Assembly (NCBI RefSeq): GCF_039778605.1
Contig: NZ_CP156060.1
Span: 2,046,001 to 2,110,000 of the forward strand
Length of the DNA stretch: 64,000 nt
Direction of reading: 5' to 3'
DNA from: Flavobacterium sp. WV_118_3
Lineage (GTDB): Bacteria; Bacteroidota; Bacteroidia; Flavobacteriales; Flavobacteriaceae
Shown: positions 23,914-32,742 of the stretch, piece after piece
How the letters are laid out: every line of letters begins with the position of its first letter
Numbering within the stretch: the first letter of the stretch is position 1
The notes under the pieces: generated by a model
Database searches by the model: none
What the model saw: only the letters and a program-made list of their open reading frames with translations
Told to the model about the DNA's origin: nothing
Position numbers and translations under genes: made by a program

Positions 23914-26103
23914 TTATTTGGTGAAAAGCAACTCCCTATATTTGGTTAGCGTCCAAATCTCATTGTCTACTAAAAGTTCTAGTTTGTCACTGTGATAACG
24001 AATTACATCAAAGTATGGTTTTACTTTTTCGCAATAGGCCTCTGCCTGTTTTTCTATTTCCAACAGTTCGTTGGCATTTTTACGCTCTTCGGTCATTTCT
24101 TCCACTTTGGCATTGATGGCTGCAATGTGCTCTGAAATTTCTTTGATCAAACCAATTTGCTCGCGTCCGATAGTTTCAAATTCTTTTCCGAAAATCTCTT
24201 TTAATCCTTTTACGTTTTCGATTAAAGTGTTCTGATAACGGATTGCTGTAGGGATTACGTGGTTACGGGCAATATCACCTAAAACACGTCCTTCGATCTG
24301 GATCTTTTTTACATATTCTTCCAATTCGATTTCATAACGGGCTTCCATTTCCACATGATTCATAACGCCCATCTCTTCAAACAATGCCAATGCCTGTTTC
24401 GACACTTTCGCTTTTAAGGCTTTTGGAGTGGTTTTATGATTGCTTAATCCTCTTTTGGCTGCTTCCTGTTCCCAGGCTTCGCTATATCCGTCGCCTTCGA
24501 AAAGGATTTTTTTGAATTGTTTGATGTACTCTCTCAATACGTTGAAGATCGCATCATCTTTTTTCATGTCTTTATTTTCGATCAGGTTGTCCACCTCGAT
24601 TTTAAAGTCTTTTAACTGTTTGGCTACGATGGTGTTTAAAATCGTCATCGAGTTGGCACAGTTTGCCGATGATCCTACCGCACGGAATTCAAATTTGTTT
24701 CCGGTAAACGCAAACGGTGACGTTCTGTTTCGGTCGGTATTATCCAAAAATACATCCGGTAATTTTCCAACTACGTTTAATTTAAGATCGGTTTTTTCTT
24801 CCGGTGATAGTTTCCCTTTCGAAACACCTTCCAGTTCTTCCAATACTTTTGTTAATTGCTGACCAATGAATACCGAAATAATAGCCGGTGGCGCTTCATT
24901 CGCACCTAAACGATGATCATTACTTGCAGAAGCAATGGAAGCCCGTACCAATTCTTCATTATTATAAACTGCTTTGATGGTATTGATAAAGAAGGTCAGG
25001 AATTGCAAATTACTCATTGGCGTTTTGCTCGGACTTAACAGGTTCACACCGGTATCGGTTGCCAAAGACCAGTTGTTGTGTTTTCCGGATCCGTTTACAC
25101 CTTTAAATGGTTTTTCGTGGAATAGCACTTTAAAATAATGACGCTCCGCTACTTTTTGCATCACATCCATCAATAAGGAGTTATGATCAACCGCTAAATT
25201 GGTTTCCTCAAAAATTGGCGCCAACTCAAACTGATTCGGTGCTACCTCGTTGTGACGTGTTTTTACCGGGATTCCCAATAACATACATTCGTTTTCCAAA
25301 TCCCTCATATAGTTTAATACACGGGTTGGTATCGATCCGAAGTAATGGTCTTCCAATTGTTGCCCTTTGGCCGATGTATGGCCTAATAAGGTTCTTCCGG
25401 TTGCCAGAATGTCGGGTCTTGAAGCCGCCAAAGCACTGTCAACCAAAAAATATTCCTGTTCCCAACCCAAGGTTGGCGTTACTTTTTTAACGTTTTTATC
25501 GAAATAACGCGCCACATCGGTAGCCGCCTGATCAATAGCATGTAAGGCCCGTAATAAAGGTGTCTTATAATCCAGCGCTTCTCCGGTATACGAAATAAAT
25601 ACGGTTGGAATACATAGCGTTGTTCCAAAGATAAAAGCCGGTGATGTTGGATCCCAGGCGGTATATCCTCTGGCTTCAAAAGTATTTCGGATTCCTCCGT
25701 TCGGGAAACTGGACGCATCCGGTTCCTGTTGTACCAACTGGCTTCCTCCGAATTTTTCTACCGGGTCGCTTCCGTCAAATGACGTTTCGAAAAAAGCATC
25801 GTGCTTTTCGGCGGTCGTTCCTGTTAACGGCTGAAACCAGTGTGTGTAGTGTGTTACTCCTTTAGATAACGCCCACTCTTTCATTCCCAATGCGATATAA
25901 TCGGCCAGTCTTCTGTCAATTTTTGTTCCGTGCTGAACTGCATTTTTTACCGCCTGATACGCTTCGCTGGTCAGAAACTGACGCATCGCTTTATCATTAA
26001 ATACATTACTTCCAAAAATCAGTGATTTTTTATCCAGTTCTTCTACCGCTACCGGTTTTCTACTGCTGGCCTCTTTTAGAGCCTGAAAACGAAATGTTGA
26101 CAT
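23914..26103 (-). CDS. glnN: Glutamine synthetase type III
   Basis: 729 residues, the length of GSIII enzymes, which form dodecamers and are the common form in Bacteroidota. It has HWFQPLTGTTAEKHDAFF near the N-terminus, LGWEQEYFLVD carrying the metal-binding glutamates, KTRHNEVAPNQFELAP and FKGVNGSGKHNNWSLAT. It makes glutamine from glutamate, ammonia and ATP in the cytosol. It is monocistronic, with promoter element 26144-26151 and a strong terminator. Confidence 0.96.
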   Translation of the reverse strand: MSTFRFQALKEASSRKPVAVEELDKKSLIFGSNVFNDKAMRQFLTSEAYQAVKNAVQHGTKIDRRLADYIALGMKEWALSKGVTHYTHWFQPLTGTTAEKHDAFFETSFDGSDPVEKFGGSQLVQQEPDASSFPNGGIRNTFEARGYTAWDPTSPAFIFGTTLCIPTVFISYTGEALDYKTPLLRALHAIDQAATDVARYFDKNVKKVTPTLGWEQEYFLVDSALAASRPDILATGRTLLGHTSAKGQQLEDHYFGSIPTRVLNYMRDLENECMLLGIPVKTRHNEVAPNQFELAPIFEETNLAVDHNSLLMDVMQKVAERHYFKVLFHEKPFKGVNGSGKHNNWSLATDTGVNLLSPSKTPMSNLQFLTFFINTIKAVYNNEELVRASIASASNDHRLGANEAPPAIISVFIGQQLTKVLEELEGVSKGKLSPEEKTDLKLNVVGKLPDVFLDNTDRNRTSPFAFTGNKFEFRAVGSSANCANSMTILNTIVAKQLKDFKIEVDNLIENKDMKKDDAIFNVLREYIKQFKKILFEGDGYSEAWEQEAAKRGLSNHKTTPKALKAKVSKQALALFEEMGVMNHVEMEARYEIELEEYVKKIQIEGRVLGDIARNHVIPTAIRYQNTLIENVKGLKEIFGKEFETIGREQIGLIKEISEHIAAINAKVEEMTEERKNANELLEIEKQAEAYCEKVKPYFDVIRYHSDKLELLVDNEIWTLTKYRELLFTK

Positions 26104-26143
26104 AAAAGTTGTGTTGTTTATTTGTATCCGTTGTTTGACCCTG

Positions 26144-26151
26144 CAAATTTA
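26144..26151 (-). promoter_or_regulatory. -7 promoter element of glnN
   Basis: The minus strand reads TAAATTTG, 40 bases upstream of the ATG, within a very AT-rich gap. Confidence 0.55.
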
Positions 26152-26271
26152 TATTATTTTTTAATCCAAAAACAAAATACCCCCTATTTTTTTAGGGTAC
26201 AAAACAAAAAAAATATATTTTAAAACACAAACACCCCTAAAAACACACTCCTAAAAAAAGATTCCTTTTTA

Positions 26272-28041
26272 TTATTCTTTAATAAATTTCTTAAAAACTA
26301 TATCAGCATTATTTTCTATTTTAAGAAAATATACCCCTTTTGGCAACTTACTTACATTAATAGAAAGCATATCTTCATTTTTCTCCACATTATTATCAAT
26401 CGCTATCTCTCTTCCTGTTTCATCTATGATAGTAACAATAGATTTAGATGCTTCAAAAATATTACTCACACTTAAAACTGTTGCAACTGGATTCGGAAAA
26501 ACAACTGATCGTTTATTTACATCCCAGTTTTGCAGACTATCTCCCATAGTGTTACGTCCTCTGATTCCTCCTGAAACAGTTAGCGATACCTCATTACTGT
26601 AATATACTTTTGTAACATTTTGCAAGTTAACAAACGGTCTTTTTGCATAATATTTATAATTAATCGTCAAGACTCTTCTATACTTTACATTTCCACCACG
26701 TCCTAAAGATGGAGGTAAATAGTCTTTAGAATTTCCATTCGAATCAACATTCTCCCATGACAAAGACCTGTTTTGCTTTTGCCATTGATATAGTATAGAA
26801 AAACTAACAAAAGAATCTAAATCCGAGGGATCTACATGATCATAAATATTAAAAATATATTCAGAACCTGTAATAATTTCTGGTAGTTGTATTCCTGATG
26901 CTGATGATATTAGAACCTGATCACAACATATTACATTTTGAGCTGTATTTCCTCGGACTACAATTTCAATTTCATTACTAACTCTGGAAATTCCCTGATA
27001 TTTAGCAATTCTCCTTACTTTATAACCATATGTTGTATACTGAGGTGTAAAAGTTGTTAAATTGACCGCGGTTGCTCCTACTATATTTACCCATGTATTA
27101 AGATGTGTAAAATTTTTATACTGCCATTGATATTCTGTTACATCATCAAATAAATCAAAATGAGACGGTAAATGAGCTGGATTATTCAATATATTCAAGT
27201 TAGCTTTTGAAATATTCCCATAAAATTCAACAGTTTTATCTCTACCTATTTCAAATACTCCTTCTGACACCAATACAGCATTAGTTCCTATTGTATTGGA
27301 TATAATTGGAGTCTGTACCACCGTTATAGTAACTTCATTACTCCTCTTATAAGGATACGCATTTCCAAGTAATCGCGTAAAAGTCATCGTAGAAAACATA
27401 TAATCTGGATCCAAAGTATTTTTTACATCTGCAGCCTGATTACCTGAGAAGTATCCATTCTGCGAATACCAGCCAGCCGAAATCTGTCCTGCAACAAGAT
27501 TTCCTGTAATCATATTTGGCTTATCACCATATCGGATTGTCTGATTACAACAAATATCATTTGTTAACGATCCTGTATCAGTAGCAGGGACTTTTTTCCC
27601 TCCTACTATACTTTTTTCGGTGCTCAAAAAAGCGGTTGTAGTATTATTAACATACTCACAATACAACACTCCTCCTGATGCATAATACTCGCTGGCATTT
27701 AATTGCACACTCACATCAAATGAAGCATTATATGTTATTTGCGTAACAAAAGGGGGATATTGTACTGTAAAAGTGACTGCTTGAATATATTTTTGGACAG
27801 GAAACAAAGTATTTTGACTTTCTTTAGTTTTCACATATAGATTTCCAAGAATATTATTTGGATCACCATTAAAAGTCTTCAACTTAGCCTTAAAACTAAC
27901 ATTGATTACATCTTGATTATTAAAATTAATATTGCCCGAAACAACATTATTAACCTTTAAATCTGAAACTTCAACATTTACCTGTGAAATGCAAAGATGT
28001 GTTACCAACAGAATTAAAAATGTAACGTAAAATTTTCTCAT
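26272..28041 (-). CDS. T9SS-secreted Ig-like repeat protein
   Basis: 589 residues: signal peptide (ending HLCISQ), a long beta-rich region, and a C-terminal type A T9SS sorting domain (about 515-589: VVFPNPVATVLSVSN, IDETGREIA, LPKGVYFLKIENN, KKFIKE). Two related modules can be seen from the paired ICC-Q motif (NDICCNQTIRYGD at about 160 and QNVICCDQVLISS at about 370), each followed by a segment ending in SNEVxxxV with YQWQ(Y/K) in between, as in Ig-like adhesin domains. The protein should be exported and attached to or released from the surface. The gene and its flanks are visibly more AT-rich than the neighbourhood, which suggests later acquisition. Confidence 0.83.
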   Translation of the reverse strand: MRKFYVTFLILLVTHLCISQVNVEVSDLKVNNVVSGNINFNNQDVINVSFKAKLKTFNGDPNNILGNLYVKTKESQNTLFPVQKYIQAVTFTVQYPPFVTQITYNASFDVSVQLNASEYYASGGVLYCEYVNNTTTAFLSTEKSIVGGKKVPATDTGSLTNDICCNQTIRYGDKPNMITGNLVAGQISAGWYSQNGYFSGNQAADVKNTLDPDYMFSTMTFTRLLGNAYPYKRSNEVTITVVQTPIISNTIGTNAVLVSEGVFEIGRDKTVEFYGNISKANLNILNNPAHLPSHFDLFDDVTEYQWQYKNFTHLNTWVNIVGATAVNLTTFTPQYTTYGYKVRRIAKYQGISRVSNEIEIVVRGNTAQNVICCDQVLISSASGIQLPEIITGSEYIFNIYDHVDPSDLDSFVSFSILYQWQKQNRSLSWENVDSNGNSKDYLPPSLGRGGNVKYRRVLTINYKYYAKRPFVNLQNVTKVYYSNEVSLTVSGGIRGRNTMGDSLQNWDVNKRSVVFPNPVATVLSVSNIFEASKSIVTIIDETGREIAIDNNVEKNEDMLSINVSKLPKGVYFLKIENNADIVFKKFIKE

Positions 28042-28186
28042 TTTGAACCAATTTATTTTTTATTAAAGCTACATAAGTAACAAAAAACAAACCTTCAAAA
28101 AAAAAAATTTAACTTCCCATCAACAAAATAGACATCTATTCTACATATAATTTACATTTTAAACAACACCAAGCAATTATATAAAC

Positions 28187-28218
28187 AAAAATGCGCTGTA
28201 GAAACAACGCATTTTTTT
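28187..28218 (-). terminator. Terminator of the collagen-like lipoprotein gene
   Basis: 9-bp arms AAAAATGCG/CGCATTTTT with T tracts on both strands, 18 bases after the stop of the gene at 28237. The rest of 28042-28236 is AT-rich without visible features. Confidence 0.78.
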
Positions 28219-28236
28219 ATGATCACAAAATGATTT

Positions 28237-28758
28237 TTATCGTAATACTTTCACTTTCGAATCATCAATATTATACGCTTTGATCACTGCATTATAATCG
28301 GAGTAATCAACTGATTTCCCTCCTTTATTAGCAAAGTAGCCCGGAACAATTACCACCCGGAATGTCTGATTGGTAAGATAAGCCGGCGTTAACGATAGGT
28401 CATAATTTCCGCCAGCATAGATATTAAAGTCCGTTCTGGTAAAATCAAAATCATAATCCAATTCACCCTGCGGCAGGTATAAAGTTCTCGGAATCTGTTG
28501 CCAGATTGGTGTTGTCGAATTAACCGTACCATTCATACGATAAATCAACATTACATCCGATTGGTACATTCCTGGTATTTGTCGGTAAAAAACGTAGCCA
28601 TCCGTACTGTTATAACTAAAACTAACATTCTGAAATTCATAAACAGCACTAATCGTATCTCCCGGAGGTCCCACCGGTCCCTGTGGTCCTTCCGGCCCTT
28701 CACATCCCTGAATTACAAATGCGGCTACAACGGTTAAAAGTAGAATTATCTTTTTCAT
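28237..28758 (-). CDS. Collagen-like lipoprotein
   Basis: 173 residues from the ATG at 28758; the longer frame to 28797 is rejected because the promoter element at 28784-28791 lies in it. The signal sequence ends in VIQGCEG, a lipobox-like site, followed by a short Gly-X-Y stretch (GPEGPQGPVGPPGD) and a beta-rich domain of about 130 residues. This class of small exported protein is frequent in flavobacteria and has no assigned function. It is divergent from the endonuclease gene. Confidence 0.78.
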   Translation of the reverse strand: MKKIILLLTVVAAFVIQGCEGPEGPQGPVGPPGDTISAVYEFQNVSFSYNSTDGYVFYRQIPGMYQSDVMLIYRMNGTVNSTTPIWQQIPRTLYLPQGELDYDFDFTRTDFNIYAGGNYDLSLTPAYLTNQTFRVVIVPGYFANKGGKSVDYSDYNAVIKAYNIDDSKVKVLR

Positions 28759-28783
28759 ATTTTTTGGTTTTAATAGATTATAA

Positions 28784-28791
28784 CAAATATA
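28784..28791 (-). promoter_or_regulatory. -7 promoter element of the collagen-like gene
   Basis: The minus strand reads TATATTTG, 25 bases upstream of the ATG at 28758. Confidence 0.6.
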
Positions 28792-28964
28792 AGACAATAA
28801 TCAGGCCAAAAATTATCGTCCCGTTATCATATGCCGTTATTCCTGTAAATATTTACAAAATTATTAAATACATATTCTAATAATTTAAAGCACAAATGTT
28901 TAACCCATTATTATTTTAAAAAACTTTAACAGTTAAAATTCTTTTCGCTCCCGGATAAAGAACT

Positions 28965-28972
28965 TACATTTG
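28965..28972 (+). promoter_or_regulatory. -7 promoter element of the endonuclease gene
   Basis: TACATTTG, 20 bases before the ATG at 28993. Confidence 0.65.
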
Positions 28973-28992
28973 CCGTCCAAAATTAATCCACT

Positions 28993-30063
28993 ATGACAAA
29001 ATTTTACCTATCCGCATTTTTAATGTCGGTAGTAACCGCGTTTGCCCAGATTCCTCAAGGGTATTACAATTCCGCCACCGGAACCGGCTACACTTTAAAA
29101 ACGCAGTTGTACAACATTATTAAAGGCCATAACGCTAAAAGTTATAATGCGCTTTACACCTGTTATCAAACCTCCGATCGGGACTATTTTTATGAAAACG
29201 ACGGTACGATTCTGGACATTTATTCTGAAAAACCCAACGGGCCTGATTTTTACAATTTTTCGGCTACCAATACCGGAGATCGTTGCGGAAACTACAGCAA
29301 TGAAGGTGATTGTTTTAACCGCGAGCATTTAATGCCACAAAGTGTTTTTAATGAAGCTTCTCCAATGGTCTCGGATGCTCACCATATCTTGCCAACCGAT
29401 GGAAAAGTAAACGGTATGCGTAGCAATTACCCGTTCGGGATGGTCAGTAGCCCGACCTGGACCTCTAAAAACGGTTCGAAATTAGGAAATAATACTACCG
29501 CCGGATATTCCGGAAAAGCCTTTGAACCGATCGATGAGTTTAAAGGAGATGTAGCCCGTTGTTTGTTGTATTTCGTAACCCGTTATGAAGATAAAGTAGC
29601 TACCTGGAATCATGCGATGCTTAATAATACCAGCAATCAGGCACTGAGCAACTGGTTTAAAAATATATTATTAACCTGGCACAATCAGGATCCGGTAAGT
29701 CCGCGTGAAATTGCCCGTAACAATGCGATTTATGCTTTCCAGGGCAATCGTAATCCTTATATTGATCATCCGGAATATGTAGCGATGATCTGGGGTCAGG
29801 CACTGGCTACCGATACTTTCGACGCATTGGCTGCTGTTACAGTATATCCGAATCCGTCGAACACTAACCGTATTTCGATTCAATCGGAAAAAGCATTGGA
29901 CGAAATCACCCTGATTACACTAAACGGACAGGTACTGCAACAAATCAAAAATCCTACCGGAAACCAAGGTACCTATACACTGGAAAACTTACCACAAGGA
30001 TTCTACTTTGTAAAAATGGCTGCCGAAAACCAGTCAACGACTAGAAAAGTGATCATCAACTAA
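28993..30063 (+). CDS. Secreted endonuclease I with T9SS sorting domain
   Basis: 356 residues: signal peptide (ending TAFAQ), an endonuclease I (EndA/His-Me finger) domain (about 22-270) with CFNREHLMPQSVF, DAHHILPTDGKVNGMRSNYPFG and RNPYIDHPEYVAMIW, then a type A sorting domain (about 282-356, AAVTVYPNPSNTNR, LPQGFYFVKMAAEN, RKVIIN). The family degrades DNA and RNA without sequence preference; here it would be exported by T9SS for nutrient acquisition or matrix DNA turnover. Its terminator has been split by an IS element that starts 21 bases after the stop. Confidence 0.93.
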   Translation: MTKFYLSAFLMSVVTAFAQIPQGYYNSATGTGYTLKTQLYNIIKGHNAKSYNALYTCYQTSDRDYFYENDGTILDIYSEKPNGPDFYNFSATNTGDRCGNYSNEGDCFNREHLMPQSVFNEASPMVSDAHHILPTDGKVNGMRSNYPFGMVSSPTWTSKNGSKLGNNTTAGYSGKAFEPIDEFKGDVARCLLYFVTRYEDKVATWNHAMLNNTSNQALSNWFKNILLTWHNQDPVSPREIARNNAIYAFQGNRNPYIDHPEYVAMIWGQALATDTFDALAAVTVYPNPSNTNRISIQSEKALDEITLITLNGQVLQQIKNPTGNQGTYTLENLPQGFYFVKMAAENQSTTRKVIIN

Positions 30064-30068
30064 TATAG

Positions 30069-30080
30069 AAAAAGGGCTAC
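30069..30080 (+). terminator. Left half of the endonuclease terminator, split by the IS
   Basis: AAAAAGGGCTAC is the left arm; the right arm TGTAGCCCTTTTT is at 31530-31542, beyond the insertion. Joining the halves through ATAT restores a stem of 13 bp with a 3-base loop and a T tract. Confidence 0.85.
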
Positions 30081-30089
30081 ATATGAACT

Positions 30090-30120
30090 GCCCCCAAAAA
30101 GTTAGACACTATTTGGGGGC
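30090..30120 (+). promoter_or_regulatory. Hairpin over the transposase leader
   Basis: GCCCCCAAA and TTTGGGGGC pair around 13 bases, followed by A and six T, ending 8 bases before the orfA ATG (30128). The stem uses the left inverted repeat. It could terminate or mask translation of transcripts entering from outside. Confidence 0.65.
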
Positions 30121-30127
30121 ATTTTTT

Positions 30128-30658
30128 ATGGAAAGAAAAGTCAAGTACAATTATGAATTTAAACTTCATTGTGTAGAAGAAGTATTAAATAAAAACCGCT
30201 CAAAGGGCTCAGTTGCTCAGGAGCAAGAAATTAGTAAAACTAATCTTGGAAGATGGATAAACTTCTATCTTAAGTATGGAAAAGAAGGTCTGTTATCCCG
30301 TAAGAATCAGAATTACAGTTCCGATTTTAAGCTAAAAGTTATACGTACCATTGATCAGAAGTGTTTATCTTTGAGTCAGGCCTGTTTATTTTTCAACATT
30401 CCCAATGATGGGATAATCTTGGCCTGGCAGCGTCAATTTAAAAACCATGGCGCACCAGGTTTAGTACAAAAACCAAAAGGAAAACCCATATCGATGACTT
30501 ACAAAAGAGCTAAAAAGAAATCCGATAAACCTTTGACCAGAGAAGAAGAGCTTTTACTGGAAAATGAATCTTTACGTGCTCAAGTAGCCTATTTAAAAAA
30601 GTTACAAGCCTTAATTCAAGCAGAAGAAGCCGAGCAAAACAAAAGGCACAAACCATAG
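30128..30658 (+). CDS. IS3-family transposase OrfA
   Basis: 176 residues from the ATG at 30128. Two helix-turn-helix units (about 15-60 and 70-120) are followed by a leucine-zipper-like helix (EEELLLENESLRAQVAYLKKL), as in IS150-type OrfA, which binds the IS ends. A longer start at 30083 would lie across the IS boundary and is rejected. The heptamer A AAA AAG at 30595-30601 lies within the zipper and can shift ribosomes to the OrfB frame. Confidence 0.9.
   Translation: MERKVKYNYEFKLHCVEEVLNKNRSKGSVAQEQEISKTNLGRWINFYLKYGKEGLLSRKNQNYSSDFKLKVIRTIDQKCLSLSQACLFFNIPNDGIILAWQRQFKNHGAPGLVQKPKGKPISMTYKRAKKKSDKPLTREEELLLENESLRAQVAYLKKLQALIQAEEAEQNKRHKP
30595..30601 (+). other. Programmed -1 frameshift site A AAA AAG
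   Basis: The heptamer is in the correct phase relative to orfA (codons AAA 30596 and AAG 30599). The -1 frame is open from 30568 to 31491, so slippage produces the OrfAB fusion. IS150 uses the same heptamer. Confidence 0.78.
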
Positions 30659-31491
30659 AGGAATTAAGGCATAACCATGATCTATCTCTTTTATTGGATC
30701 ATGCAAATATGGCACGGAGTAGTTATTATTATCATCAAAAGAGAAACGCTGTTATTGACAAATATACAGAGCTTAAAGAGTTGATTAAATCGATCTATCA
30801 TTCTCATAAAGGTCGTCTGGGCTATCGCCGTATCACTCTTGAGATAAGGAATAAAGGTTTTGTAATTAATCACAAGACTGTATTGAAACTAATGAAAGTT
30901 TTAGGGCTTAAGAGTTTAATAAGAGTTAAGAAATATAAATCGTATAAAGGAGAACATGGCAAGATAGCACCTAATATATTACAACGGAATTTTAAAGCAG
31001 AACAACCCAATCAAAAATGGGCAACTGATATAACCGAATTCAATGTAAAGGGAAAGAAGCTATACTTGTCTCCTGTCATTGATCTATTTAATGGAGAAAT
31101 AATAAGCTATGAATTATCAGAAAGGCCAAATTTTGAACAGGTCACTAATATGCTTAAAAAGTCATTTAGGAAAATAGCAGATAATACTGGGCTTATATTG
31201 CACTCTGATCAAGGATGGCAATACCAAATGAAACAATATCAAAGATTATTGAAGGACAAGGGAGTTACTCAAAGTATGTCAAGAAAAGGGAATTGCTTAG
31301 ACAATGCTGTTATAGAAAACTTTTTTGGTATTATTAAATCAGAGTTGTTTTATCTTCAAAAGTTTAAATCAACAGAACATTTAAAACAAGAGCTTAAAAA
31401 GTACATAAGCTATTACAATAACAATAGAATTAAACTTAATTTAAATGGAATGAGCCCGGTGAAATACCGAGCTCATTATTGTCAAATTTAA
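30601..31491 (+). CDS. IS3-family transposase OrfB (DDE integrase), read by frameshift
   Basis: The -1 frame continues from the slippery site. After a helical HTH_21-type segment (YHSHKGRLGYRRITLEI) comes the rve integrase core with the DDE triad: Asp in WATDITEF, Asp in LILHSDQGWQYQ and Glu in DNAVIENFFGIIKSELFY. No good independent start with a ribosome-binding site is seen; the first start-like codon is TTG at 30694. The active transposase is therefore most likely the OrfAB fusion. Confidence 0.88.
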   Translation, partial: VTSLNSSRRSRAKQKAQTIEELRHNHDLSLLLDHANMARSSYYYHQKRNAVIDKYTELKELIKSIYHSHKGRLGYRRITLEIRNKGFVINHKTVLKLMKVLGLKSLIRVKKYKSYKGEHGKIAPNILQRNFKAEQPNQKWATDITEFNVKGKKLYLSPVIDLFNGEIISYELSERPNFEQVTNMLKKSFRKIADNTGLILHSDQGWQYQMKQYQRLLKDKGVTQSMSRKGNCLDNAVIENFFGIIKSELFYLQKFKSTEHLKQELKKYISYYNNNRIKLNLNGMSPVKYRAHYCQI

Positions 31492-31551
31492 TTATAAATT
31501 TGTCTAACTTTTTGGGAGCACTCTAATATTGTAGCCCTTTTTATTTACACT

Positions 31552-31584
31552 ACACCTGACAGGTTTTTAAAACCTGTCAGGTGT
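31552..31584. repeat. 33-bp palindromic repeat, copy 3, probable terminator
   Basis: Perfect 12-bp arms ACACCTGACAGG/CCTGTCAGGTGT around TTTTTAAAA, the same loop as copy 1. It lies 5 bases beyond the prfB stop. Confidence 0.85.
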
Positions 31585-31588
31585 GCTT

Positions 31589-32693
31589 TTAAGAATTGGT
31601 GGTATCTTTTTGTCCCATCATCATCAGATAGGCTTTTAAAAACTCATCCAGTTCGCCATCCATCACACCGTCGACATCGCTGGTTTCATAACCGGTTCGA
31701 ACGTCTTTTACCAGTTTATACGGATGCATCACATAGTTTCGGATTTGTGATCCCCATTCGATTTTCATCTTATTGGCTTCGATCTCGTCTCGTTTGGCCT
31801 GTCGCTTTTTCAATTCGATTTCATACAATTGCGATTTTAACAACTGCATCGCTTTGGTTTTATTATCCAATTGCGAACGGGTTTCGGAATTTTCAATGAT
31901 AATCCCGGTTGGATGGTGACGTAAACGTACCGCCGTTTCCACCTTGTTTACATTTTGCCCTCCTGCACCACTCGAACGCATGGTTTCCCACGAAATATCC
32001 GACGGGCTGATTTCGATTTCGATCGTATCATCGGCCAACGGATAAACATAAACCGATGCAAAGGAAGTATGCCGTTTCGCATTACTGTCGAAAGGTGAAA
32101 TACGAACCAATCGGTGTACACCGTTTTCTCCTTTTAAATAACCAAAAGAATAATCGCCTTCAAATTCGAGGGTTACGGTTTTAACACCGGCAACCTCACC
32201 TTCCTGAAAGTTGAGTTCTTTGATTTTATAGCCCTGACTTTCACCCCACATTAAATACATACGCATTAACATGGCCGCCCAGTCGCAACTTTCGGTTCCA
32301 CCCGCTCCGGCTGTAATCTGAAGCACGGCACTCATACTGTCGCCTTCGTCCGAAAGCATGTTTCGGAATTCCAGGTTTTCAATATGCGTATTGGTCAGTT
32401 CGTATTGTTGATCCAGTTCCTCTTCGGTGGCATCACCTTCTTTAAAAAACTCATGAATGATCTGAAGTTCTTCGGCTAAGGCGACTCCTTTTTCATAATC
32501 GTCCACCCATTTTTTCTTGGAACGGATATTTTTAACAATAAGTTCAGCCTCTTTGGCGTTATTCCAAAAGTCCGGTGCAAAGGTTTTCTCTTCTTCGTTG
32601 GTAATCTCTATCTGTTTTTTATCGATGTCAAAGATACCTCCTTAACGCACCAAGGCGCTCAATAATATCCTTAATCTGTTCGGTATTTACCAT
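31589..32693 (-). CDS. prfB: Peptide chain release factor 2, with programmed +1 frameshift
   Basis: The gene starts at the ATG at 32693 and reads 21 codons to an in-frame TGA (32628-32630). The site AGGAGG-TAT-CTT-TGA-C is the classic RF2 autoregulatory +1 frameshift, with the internal Shine-Dalgarno-like AGGAGG at 32637-32642. After the shift, 346 codons continue to 31589, for a product of 367 residues. The downstream part has the stop-codon recognition motif SPF (RISPFDSN) and the GGQ motif ([15 protein letters not shown]). Low RF2 favours the shift, so the factor controls its own synthesis. Confidence 0.96.
32627..32642 (-). other. RF2 programmed +1 frameshift site
   Basis: The minus strand reads AGGAGGTATCTTTGAC: SD-like AGGAGG, 3-base spacer, CTT slip codon, TGA stop, C. 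It has the same layout as in E. coli prfB. Confidence 0.95.
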
Positions 32694-32715
32694 AAATATC
32701 GTAGTTTTATACCCG

Positions 32716-32723
32716 CAAAAATA
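32716..32723 (-). promoter_or_regulatory. -7 promoter element of prfB
   Basis: The minus strand reads TATTTTTG, 22 bases upstream of the prfB ATG at 32693; this supports the upstream start. Confidence 0.5.
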
Positions 32724-32742
32724 GACATTCCTTTTTAAATAT

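Larger units (their letters stand above)
30084..31525 (+). mobile_element. IS3-family insertion sequence (IS150-like), about 1.44 kb
   Basis: Inverted ends are visible: TGCCCCCAAAAAGTTAGACA at the left (30089-30108) and its complement, with one change (TGCTCCC...), at the right (about 31501-31520). The direct repeat ATAT flanks it (30081-30084 and 31526-31529); the outer boundary is uncertain by one base. It encodes OrfA and a DDE OrfB linked by a -1 slippery heptamer. Both frames are open and the ends are intact, so the copy looks complete and possibly active. Confidence 0.9.

Noticed and set aside
30083..30127. Upstream start of the transposase OrfA at 30083
   Set aside because: The ATG at 30083 spans the target duplication and the IS end; the frame would depend on the insertion site. 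The ATG at 30128 after the leader hairpin is the real start.
30089..31520. IS boundaries exactly at TGCCCC...GGGCA
   Set aside because: With these ends the flanking bases (AAC and CTC) do not form a direct repeat. Moving the ends outward gives ATA/ATAT on both sides and a restored terminator.
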